DNA of 64,000 nt from Populus alba. Its lineage: Eukaryota > Streptophyta > Magnoliopsida > Malpighiales > Salicaceae. This document shows, piece by piece, positions 35,055-44,336 of the stretch. Position 1 is the stretch's first letter, and every line of letters begins with the position of its first letter. The position numbers and the translations under genes are program-made. The stretch is taken from contig NC_133302.1 of the NCBI RefSeq assembly GCF_005239225.2, positions 17,339,357 through 17,403,356 of the forward strand, given 5' to 3'. The notes beneath the pieces are model-generated. The model was not told the origin of the DNA and made no database searches. It worked only from the letters and a program-made list of their open reading frames with translations.

Positions 35055-35057
35055 TTC

Positions 35058-37159
35058 TGTCGCACGTTGGAAAATCCCCGCACGGCATGGGCTGGCGATT
35101 TTTCTCGTTGTATGGTTACGTTTGCTCGTTGCTTGAATTAGTTCGTTGGAGTCGCCACCTAGTAATTGATTGCGGGCTACTAGGAAACCGGATGTACTGG
35201 TCTTGTCAGACATTCGCGGGTAAGGGACTGGTTGTGGTTAGGGAAGGTATTAGCACCCCTAACGCACCCTACCTGAGGTAAGCTGCTTCGTGATTTTGAC
35301 GTGTTAAAGAAGTTTTAAAATTTTGTCTTTTCATCGGATGTTAGAAATACAACTTACGTATAAGTTAATAAATCTGGACCGTGATCCAAGCAAAATATTA
35401 AATTCTTCTTTATTCTTTGCAATTTTATCATAAAAAAAATAAAACATTCATAAAAACAAATACAAACACACACACATACACTTTCACTATTTTTGTTTCT
35501 TTTCTTTTCTTTTTCTTTTCTTTTACATCCACAAATACAAATAATAAAAATTCAATGCTAAAATAAAAAAATTACATCAAACCATTTAAAATTACAAAAT
35601 AGCCCCTAAAACATCCTAAATTTGCAGGGAAGGCATCTACAACCGTATGAACAGTGGCGGCGCTTCTCCTCCACGCGCCACCGTCACTGGCGGCACATGG
35701 GTTCACGCGCCGCCGTTGGAAAACCAAAAAATAGGGGTGCCGGGGGCGGCTTCCTCCTCCGTGTCTTCCTAAACTGTCGGTGACCTACAGAACAAGAAAA
35801 TAAACGCAACACCAGTCGATTTTAGTTTGTTTGTTTCATCTTTAGATCTGTTTTTTGTTTTGCAGATCTACGTTTAATTTTTTTTTTTTTTGTCTGTCTT
35901 CGTTCTCAGTCTTCTTCTTCTTCTGATCTGGCGGCTGTCGTGGAAGGAGCGTCGGAGGTCGGTGGGTTCAAATGAGAGCTGGTAGATGAGGAAGGGGACG
36001 ACGTCTGTGGGTGCTGCTGCTGTCGGCCGCCGCTAGGTTCTTCGGTGGAGGAGGCTGGTTAGTGGACGGTACTGATGGCTCTGTGCGCGTTCGGCTGGAC
36101 GGTCTGCACGAGGATGGGGTCATCGCTGCTGCATTCAGACTGAGATGAGAGGAGCGGCGGCCGGTCTCTGTCGGGTGGAGCTGGAGAAGGCTTGTGTCCG
36201 GTGGGTCTGCTGGTTGAAGGGGAAGATGAAATAGGGAGAGTTTGGATTTTGGGTGGAGGAGATCGGAGGGGCTGCTGTGGTGCTGGTGAAAAGGCTGGCA
36301 GCCGATTGAGGGAGAGGAGAAAAATCCCTAGGTGGGGGCTGCCTCTTCGTGAGGGAGGAAGAAAAAAAATAAAAACAAAGGGGCTGGTGGCTGCTGCCTT
36401 GGCTTCAGGGGAAGAAGAAACTCAAACTGGCGGGGGGCTGCTGTTTGGCCGGTTGAGGGAGAAGAAAAAAACATCAAAAGGTGAGGGGATAGTGTGTGAT
36501 GGTGCTTCAGGTGCAGGGGCCAGGACTGGAAAAGTGAGGGGACCGGAGATGGAGAGGGCTGTGTGGGGAAGATGAGGTCGGCTGAGAAGGTCTGTGTGGG
36601 GGAGAAAAAAAATCAACGTGGGGGCCGACGACTGGTTTCCAGAGAAGAAGACTATGGAGAAAAATTCAAAACTAGTGAGGAGGCGCCGCCTGCCCGTTTT
36701 TTTTTTAGTGGGGAGAAAGAGTTGGGTTTTAGGGTTTTTCTGTGTTTTTTCTGAATCTGTCAAAATTGACCCCCCCTTAAAAATTCAGTGTAACATGGTA
36801 TTTATAGGAAAAGTTTTGCTAGGTTTTCAAACTAGTCCCTCAACTTTTTATTTCCTTCTCTTTTCCTCTTTTTTTTTGTAAATTTTGATTTTTCTTATTT
36901 TTTTGTATTTTTTGAAATCGAGTAATATCAACGTCGATTCAATGAGGAAAATCAATGATTTTAAAAATAACGCGTGAAAAGTCGAATGCGTTTGAAAATC
37001 TTTTGAAAATTTAAATTTTTTTTTAGACGACGCTGAGAAAATGCTAAAATGACGAGAATATATTAAAAAAACATATTTTTGGATTTTCATTGTTTTTTTC
37101 TCTATTTTTGGATTTTTTGAAATATATCAAAAACATGAGATAAAATTTGGGTAGCAACA
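35058..37159 (-). repeat. 5' LTR (minus orientation) of the large LTR element
   Basis: It matches the left LTR at both ends and in blocks such as TAGGAAACCGGATGTACTGG and AAGGTATTAGCACCCCTAAC. The GC-rich middle (35640-36770) is considerably diverged from 18500-19550 by substitutions and indels. Inside it, near 35148-35157, is another GGAGTCGCCA, the complement of the primer site. Confidence 0.8.
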
Positions 37160-37161
37160 TT

Positions 37162-37259
37162 CAGCACAGACATTGGAATGGGAGATTGCAAAATAGAGCA
37201 AGTTGTAATGAAGATTATTGGGATGTGTTTCTATACAAAACGGAAAAAGAAGAAATATT
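37162..37259. other. Uninterrupted homologue of the CACTA-1/Copia target sequence
   Basis: CAGCACAGACATTGGAATGG and GATGTGTTTCTATACAAAAC match 6249-6272 joined to 15573-15650. In this copy neither the CACTA element nor the Copia element is present. One plus-strand frame is open through it (NEDYWDVFLYKTEKEEIL), but I do not recognise the product. Confidence 0.75.
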
Positions 37260-37710
37260 GACGATCCAGTTCTCTGAACAGAAGTAGACAAAGAAAGATG
37301 GTGCAAAGATTGAATGGGGTGTCTAATATCTGCCATTGGAGACTAAGGAGAAGAGGACCTAGCTTTTCTTAGATTTGTCTTCGATGTTATTTTTGTTTAA
37401 CCTAGTCTTCGATAACTACGCAGCGAGTATACATAATGGCTAAATGAGCTGATCTACAACGAATTCCTCGTTACATCACTCTCTGTAACTGACAGAGGGC
37501 TAAAAAATGGCATTCTTCATATATACACCAATAAAAAAAAATCATAGACGATTATGTAACCTATGGTTAGACAATCTATGACGGACCGGGGAGACGCTCT
37601 CCCCTTTGGAGATGAAACAACAGCTGCCTGTTGGAAGCGATGACATAGCCAGAAGATTGCTTAACTGCAATTCCATTCTGAGGTTTGGTGTTCAAAGAAA
37701 AGAATGATTA

Positions 37711-37986
37711 TCACACGGAAATTCCTGCTGTATTTTCCTTCAGTCTCCTCTCAGCTGCTAGAGCAGCAGCCACGGACGGGGGCAGATGTCTTAGGTTTTC
37801 AGTTGGCTTTCTATCACTTTCTGGTACAGTGGACGGCACTGTTGCCAATAGGGACTCAACATCCTTAAAGGTTAACAAAGGGATGTTGGTACACTAATTC
37901 AATATATTCGTGTTCCCACTTATGAATGAACTGGTGCTTCTACTTCTGTTCAGTTTATATATGCTCTCTTCCACGGTGTCTTTAAC
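37711..37986 (-). pseudogene. 3' end of an SNF2/SHPRH-like helicase-ligase gene, broken
   Basis: The minus strand gives 92 codons in one frame, with a single TAG at codon 31 and a final TGA. VKDTVEESIYKLNRSRSTSS resembles the end of the second helicase lobe in plant SHPRH-like SNF2 proteins, which remodel chromatin and carry a RING ligase domain. LTFKDVESL and PSVAAALAAERRLKEN look like the continuing C-terminus. An AG (37987-37988) precedes the first codon, as at an exon start. No earlier exons are visible at higher coordinates, where another gene begins on the opposite strand. It is thus a leftover terminal fragment; the assignment rests on motif memory. Confidence 0.5.
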
Positions 37987-38432
37987 CTAATAACATCATA
38001 GAAGAAAAGGGAGAAATTTTGTTAGAACACATAAGAGACTACAAAGCAGAAATTCTAACAGATGACATGAATTTTCAAAGGATTCGGACAAGCAGCAAAC
38101 TAGAAAGCACGAGAGGGGTAATTGAAGCGGGTGGACAGGTTATCACTTAAACCACGGAGACGAGTGCAGCACATACTTGATACTGAACAGAAAGAAGCAG
38201 GGCCCTCTAACCCTATTTTCTCACAGATTCATCATCTTCTGGAACGGTGAAAATCTTATCAGGTAGTTTTGGAATCATTTTTTATTTTTATGGGTATCCA
38301 TTAATTTTTAACAAATTTATTTTTTTCTCTTTTATGTCTTTATTGGAATTTGATAGCTTGTAGGGTTTATCACATCACCCCCATGATTTCTTCATTTTAA
38401 TCAAATCAATTTTCTCAACAGAGAGAAGAACA

Positions 38433-39823
38433 ATGGCAGCAGGGCAAGAGAATGTTAAGCACCTTGAGGAGTGCTCGGTTGCCAAGTTAGTGTCATCTTC
38501 ATTTTTACTTTCGATTTGTAAATGTTTCTTTATCGTTGATTTGATGAAATTGAAGACTTGAAAGGATTTTGATTTTCTGGGCTGATCGCTTTGGTTTCAG
38601 TTAGTTGAAAGTTTCCCTTAAGTTAGTGAGTTATACTCTCATGTGACTGCTGCTAGTTAGGGGAGTTTGCGAATGTGCATTTCCTTTTGATTTAGGCACA
38701 GTTTGATCTTTGTTAGAAGGGAGAAAACTGAAGTTCGGACATTTGTTTGTCACACTGTTATCCAATGTGTAATGTTGATGTTATGGTTGAACCGTGAACA
38801 AAATAAAGAATTGATTCTTTTTTTGAAAAAAAAATATTGTAACTCCTAAACTAATGAACCAACTCCAATGTGTAATGTTGATGTTATGGTTGAGCAGCTC
38901 TAATGTGCTTCAGTTTACAAAGAATTTGCATTGATTAGTGTGCAACCTCTTACTAGAATCGACATTGTTAAGAATCATTCTTTATTATTTTTTACTTTAT
39001 TTCAAAGTTTATCAAACATAAATAATGCTTCGTTTTAGTTAATGTTTCTTATATGCTTTTGTATGTTTATATTTAATAGGTATAAAGACCAAAAACATTA
39101 AAGTGATGGATATATTATGAAGATGAAATAATTTCATTGCTTTGACTCAATTTGATATTGCTTCAAACCTTTTACCCTATATAAAGGTCATTATATGTTT
39201 ATAGTAAGTTATTTGAATAAAATTAAATTATACAGGTTTTTCTTACAACTCATGTACAATAAATTAAAAACAAATATTATATATTATTATATTAATTTTA
39301 GCCTCCTCTAACAAATAATCATAGCTCCGCCCCTGGCTATCCTAACCATATCTAGTATTGTACTCATGAACAGATTTGTGTCTGGTTTCTGATTTGGTCT
39401 TGGTCTTTGACTTCGATTGAGAACACCGAGTTTTATGTCTTAGTTTCATTCTAGAAGGCCATGTCCCTCAAACAACACTTACACATGAAAAATATTTATG
39501 CAAATAATATGTGCGCGTAAATTTTCTTCTCCTTCTTTATTCATTAACCTGTTGTTCCGAACAAAATTAACTTTGATGATAACTACTGAATGATCTATAT
39601 CTGCAGCGCACTAGGAACATGGGTTTTCTCAGTTGCAGGAGCTTTGCTTGCGATGATAAAACGAAAATCATTTGGACCCCTTGTGTTCTTCGGTACAACA
39701 GGTACAATGCTTGATATTATAATGGGGATTAGTCAATGTGAAAGAGAACACGCAGAAGGCAAGGCAAAGCTACTAGAAGCCCAGAATACCTCATGGTTCC
39801 ACTTGCTTGCCATCAGAACCTAA
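38433..39823 (+). CDS. Small conserved membrane protein (89 aa), two exons
   Basis: Exon 1 is 38433-38485 (ATG after ACA, 17 codons plus two bases) and exon 2 is 39607-39823, with a GT-AG intron of 1,121 bases ending CTATATCTGCAG. The product starts MAAGQENVKHLEECSVAN. It has a hydrophobic stretch (ALGTWVFSVAGALLAMI), a short basic loop (KRKS), a second hydrophobic stretch (GPLVFFGTTGTMLDIIMGI) and a charged tail (QCEREHAEGKAKLLEAQN). That suggests two membrane helices. I believe close relatives exist in many plants, but I cannot name the family or its role. No disabling lesion is seen, and it is the only complete host gene in the window. The terminal exon alone would give a misleading 77-codon frame from 39590. 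Confidence 0.75.
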
Positions 39824-42240
39824 TGCTCACACAGATGGTGGATTGGCTTCCCCTTTTTGTTACTTTGTGGTGATTCTGTATTCTGCTTCTTACAGTCCTG
39901 TTTTTCACTTTAAAATAGTTGATGATGACGTAACTTCATATTTTGATCAGCCAAGAAGACTTCATTTTTTATAAAAAGAAGGTTTTTCAAGAAGCCTTTT
40001 CATTGCTCTAAAAAGGAATTCATTGGTTTCTTTGTTTATGAGAGTGGTTTGTGAAGTTGAAACCTTTCGAAGTCATTTGGGCACATCTGACTCATTGTTG
40101 TCAAAGTCACAAGTTGATTAGTAAAATCAGTGATTTTATAAGTTAATATGTATCTAATATGCAAAATCAAACTAAAAACTTGAAAACCAGTAAAATCAGA
40201 CTTGTCATATGCAAAATCAATAAAATCATTAAACTCGGTCTGGTTTTATAAGTGTATGAAATTTATTATATGAATCAAGTCAGGTTCGGAATTTGGTCTT
40301 AAAATGTCCAGTGACTAGTTTTGCAACATCAGGTATATCTCTCAAACGATATATCGAATTGAGCTGAAATTTCACAAGGAAATACTAAACACAAGAAAAT
40401 ATATTGTGGTAAATCTTCAGGTTAAATGGAGTTCGGAAACATGTTATTTCAGATGGTCGAAGTTACTAGACAAATCTTGTCAAATCTTTGAAGCTAGACA
40501 TTTGTGTATTGTTTGGGACATATATGAAGCTCCAGGTGGAATTTTTTTGCAATTCAAGTTGGGCTGAAAACTAGACATCTCAAGCTTTCCAACTATATAT
40601 AGTAGGCCTAGTAATTCATCTAGACGAGAAAAAACTGCATGTTTAAAATCAGGAATAAAATCTATCAAGAACATTAAAAAATTTTAGATTCGGGCTATAT
40701 TGAAAAAAAAGGGACATGGAAACCAAAATTCACAAAAATGGCTAGATTTAAGGAAAAACCTAAAATAACATCAATTTAATAAACCCTATTGATCAACAAG
40801 GAAAATTCAAGTATATTCACTTCAATTTACTATGATAAAACATATAAAAGCCTAATTCGTCCATATAAAGGAACACGCACACACACATGGAGAGAGAAAC
40901 ACTCACAATAAAGGAAATGGAAAAGGTCATAATCCCAGCAATTTATCAGATAAAAAAAATATAATTATTAATTAAATCATGAAATAAATTAAAACCCAAT
41001 TAACCAAGTCACCAAACAATAAAAATCAATAAATCAAATTATACAGAAAGAAAGTGCAAAAAATAAATATTAGGAGCCCATTTGTGAGCATCAGTTTTAG
41101 TAAATGTGATTAGCAGCGTGGAATGTACTAGAATATCCTTTCCATCCATTAACTTAAAGCTCTGGGTTGGACTTTGTAATAAAGACAGACTGGCAACAAA
41201 GATCAGTTGCTGGATTACACTGCCCATTATGAGGGACTGATTAGGCATCATGAAAGTGACCTGACAGATGACAAAAACAACTTCAGACCAGTAATGCTTC
41301 GTAAACTGAAGTGAGATCAGTATTAGCAAACTACCATAATTAGAATTGATATCCGGACCAAGACTGCATACCAGTCAAGGTTTTCTAACTTAGCTTTGAA
41401 GTTCAATAAGTTGGCAAAAATACAAAGCAATTACATATTATGATCAAAGAAGTTGAAATAGAATGATATATTTATTCATTGCGCATATTTTAGACAGGAA
41501 GTGCAGTAGGAAGTGCAGTAGGAACTTCGTGGATTCTTACACGCAGCCCATAGCTACAATCTTGCTGCATCACCGATTCTTACACGCAGCCCATAGCTAC
41601 AATCTTGCGCCTAAAAAAAGATAACAATTACCTAGTCAGTCCTACAATCTTGCTGCATCAGGAAAAAAAAAGTACAAGACCACAATTCAATAAATTTCCA
41701 AATGAAAATGAAATTTTCCGCATCAAATATTCACTCCATATGCAGTAGGTAACAGATTCTTGAGTCTTCACCTAAAAGAAGTGAACTGTTTATAAAATAC
41801 AGAACACGCAGCCCATAGCTATCAATTTAGATTCCAATCTTGAATCAGATGTTAATACACAAGTTTGTGAATCCAGACATAAATAAGTAAAGTCTGTCTA
41901 CTAATCTGACTTAAATGTGCACTTATGTACTTGAAAGCAAAAACACACACAGAGGTTAGACTACCATAGGGACAGAGTTAAATCTTTTGTTTAAAATTTA
42001 AAAAATCTCATAACTACAGCTCATGACCAGCACTGGATTTACATGTCTCAGTAAATCTGTAGCTAATAGATATTCAAGTTCTATTTTCTCATGGGACCCT
42101 GGGAGTAATTAATGTGGCGCTTGGTTGAAGGTTGAAATGTCATTAACATATAGCTAATAGCAAGGAAAAATCGTGTCACAAGCTCAAGAGTGTCAAAAAG
42201 TCACTACACCCCTTCATGTTGAAAAATGATCGCTTGCATT
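39824..42240. other. Intergenic stretch with decayed repeats
   Basis: The 3' untranslated region of the small gene probably runs to about 40080. A region at 40300-40680 (ATATCTCTCAAACGATATAT, AGCTTTCCAACTATATATAG) has the style of a decayed LTR, but no ends are found. At 41565-41640 a segment of about 50 bases (CACGCAGCCCATAGCTACAA) is duplicated in tandem, with another partial copy at 41806. At 41505-41540 the sequence is the reverse complement of about 5008-5040. Confidence 0.5.
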
Positions 42241-42241
42241 G

Positions 42242-42409
42242 TCAATGTGATAAGTAAAGCCTGAGATTTCTATTCCATGGCATGTCACAGATCAGCAACT
42301 CCCGTATGACATTCTCATAAGGATCTTCTGTAAAGTCACAACCATTGGCGGTACGTTTGCAAACCATGTAGAGAGATTCTTCTAGACCCTGATTTTTCCT
42401 TCTCTTCAT
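42242..42409 (-). CDS. Possible 55-residue protein or exon, unknown function
   Basis: The minus strand has an ATG at 42407-42409 and a TGA at 42242-42244, giving 55 residues beginning MKRRKNQGLEESLYMVCKRT and containing PYENVIRELLICDMPWN. The composition looks protein-like (balanced, not low-complexity). A decayed copy at about 62690-62835 keeps MRRRKNQ and NVIRELLICDMPWN but is frameshifted between them. It may be one exon of a larger gene, since no promoter is evident. I do not recognise the family. Confidence 0.4.
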   Translation of the reverse strand: MKRRKNQGLEESLYMVCKRTANGCDFTEDPYENVIRELLICDMPWNRNLRLYLSH

Positions 42410-42539
42410 GCCTCTCTCCTAGAGATCTAAAGAAATACATTGGAGGAGATGGAAAAACATTATTAAGAAATACCTAATCTTGTCTAGAAGAATTGGCATT
42501 GCGTGTGTCCTTGAGTTGTTTGCTGGGACTGCATTTTAT

Positions 42540-43000
42540 AGTGGGTTTAATATTAAATTTTTTAAAAAAATATTAAGAATATAGAAAATATTTTAAGCCC
42601 TTTGAATTTGATAGTCATGCGAAACTTAAGTGACTTGGGTCTGGTGGCAATGTAAGATTTTTTTTTATAATTTATTTTTATTCTAAACAGAAATGCTAAT
42701 TTTTTTTATTTTTATAAAAAAATATTTAAATTATCCTTGCAGTATTCTAAACAGAAATCCTAAATTAATTTTTTTTATACATTTAAGCTACCCTTGAAGT
42801 ATCCTAAATAGAAATGTTAATTAATTATTTAAATTTTTTTATTTAAAAACTATTTTAATTTTTATATTAATTTAATTTATTTATTTTTATTTGATTTGAT
42901 TTTATATTATTTTATTTATTTTTCTACTTTTATTCAATGTATTTTTTAAAAAAAAATACATTGAACGGTATTATTCAAGCTTCAATCCTGCCCATCATGG
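42540..43000. repeat. AT-rich minisatellite-like block, second location
   Basis: Same core as at 3480-4660 and 63060-64000 (CCTTGAAGTATCCTAAATAG, AGAAATGCTAATT), preceded by GACTTGGGTCTGGTGG. It directly adjoins the small minus-strand ORF, as it does at 62.7-64 kb, so the two travelled together. Confidence 0.6.
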
Positions 43001-43920
43001 TTGAATGGTAGCCTTTATCGATAGTCTATGTCTCCTTGTATTGGGAATGAGGGCAAATATATATCACAATGAGCTCTGAATATTAATGGGCATGGAGCAG
43101 TCAGCTGTCTATGTTTTTCATTTGTTTTAAGTAGGCAAAAAACTAATCATTAGAAAATTCAACATCAAGTTGGAAATTCATTGGTTGGTAGAGTGGATCT
43201 TGCTGCTATCGTGTCCTTTGGGAATGAGGGCAATTACCAATAGACTGTTATCGTGTTCTTTGGGTTTGAATTTTCTAATGAAATGATGGAAATTCATTGG
43301 ATGGTAGAGTGGGTCTTGCTGCTACCTTCTTACAGCTGATGATTTTGCCTACTGAAGTTTTTTGGAACTGTTTCGGAGTGAATTTCGGAAGCACTCTGAC
43401 CCCATAGTCTTTGTCTCGTTACCATGTGTTATGTTGTGTTCTGACATGGCCTCAGATTGATATTAGCTGCTGTTTCTAGTGTGAATTGACCCTGTGCTCA
43501 AAACTTCGACTATACATTACTGCCCTTAACACCACTTAATTGACCCTGTGCTCAAAACTTTTGTATGAATCTAAGCTTTTGATGTGGAGATTAGAGATAT
43601 CAGGTTTAGACTATTCTGAATTAAAGAGCAATAATCTATGCATAAAACATGGAACAAAAAGAAAAGAAACACTCTGGAATTGATCAAAACTTTGAGCATA
43701 GAAAAGTATAGTGAATGGGATTGTCCTCATTCATTGGCTCGGCATTTATGGGCAACTCCATGCCTTCTTGAATTATGATTTATGCATTCATAATAACTTA
43801 ATATCTTATTCATTCGCAACAAAAAATTTTCTCTGTGTAGCGGTTAATTTTTTTTTTTTTTAAGATAGTTACAGATATCTAACATATTTACACATAATAA
43901 AATTTTTTCATAGTGGTGGT
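43001..43920. other. Gene-free stretch left of the chromovirus
   Basis: It contains an imperfect direct repeat (GGAAATTCATTGGTTGGTAGAGTGG near 43170 and its variant near 43290, each followed by CTTGCTGCTA) and a short repeat of TTGACCCTGTGCTCAAAACTT (43486 and 43540). No supported gene. Confidence 0.4.
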
Positions 43921-43926
43921 GAAAGT

Positions 43927-44311
43927 TGTTACGTGCTTCACTCAATGCATGCAACACATGCATGCAGGGCAGAGGTGCACTGAACGTGGGTGCAGATGGA
44001 GGCATAGCTAATTACATTCAGTTAATAACTTTGTCGACGTGGGCATTGGACGTGGGCACAAATTAATTGCATTTTCAGTTACTTTCATTCAATAATACTG
44101 AGGAATTGTTTCAGTTATGAAACGGTTCTTATTCTACAGCAGCAGATTCATTCTGCAGCAATTAATTGTATTAAGTTGCTTTATTTCCGTTAGTTGTAAT
44201 GGCTATTTATATAGCCGGTTGAATTCAATAAAGTATTATCATTGTCCAGTATTCTACTCCTTGTCTTCCTCTTCTCTCTGTTTCGTAACAGATTCTAAAT
44301 TAAACATAACA
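43927..44311 (+). repeat. 5' LTR of the chromovirus
   Basis: 385 bp. It includes a TATA region in a palindrome (GGCTATTTATATAGCC, 44201-44216) and AATAAAG (44228-44234). It has an extra CATG relative to the 3' LTR (ACACATGCATGCAGGG versus ACACATGCAGGG). Confidence 0.9.
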
Positions 44312-44336
44312 TTTGGTATCAGAGCAAGTTCAGTCC

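Larger units (their letters stand above)
17895..37159 (-). mobile_element. Large non-coding LTR retrotransposon, Ogre/Tat-like (LARD), possibly chimeric
   Basis: Two LTRs of about 2 kb lie at 17895-19914 and 35058-37159, both TGTTGCTACCC...TGCGACA on the minus strand. Next to the right LTR, minus strand, is TGGCGACTCCACTGG (35054 downward, split by CACTA-2 and completed at 28259), which resembles the Arg-tRNA primer site I know from Ogre elements. Next to the left LTR is a polypurine tract, AAAGAGGGGGCATC (19915-19928). No gag or pol is recognisable between them on either strand, so this is a non-autonomous derivative. Removing the LINE and CACTA-2 leaves about 10.5 kb. The flanks TGAAG and TTCAG do not match, and the two LTRs differ a good deal. 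Confidence 0.8.

Noticed and set aside
36192..36763. Frames of 95-127 codons in the right LTR
   Set aside because: Low-complexity Gly/Lys/Glu-rich translations on both strands, absent from the left LTR.
41039..41329. Minus-strand 96-codon frame
   Set aside because: No recognisable motif, start context or partner exon. A real exon cannot be excluded, but I cannot support one.
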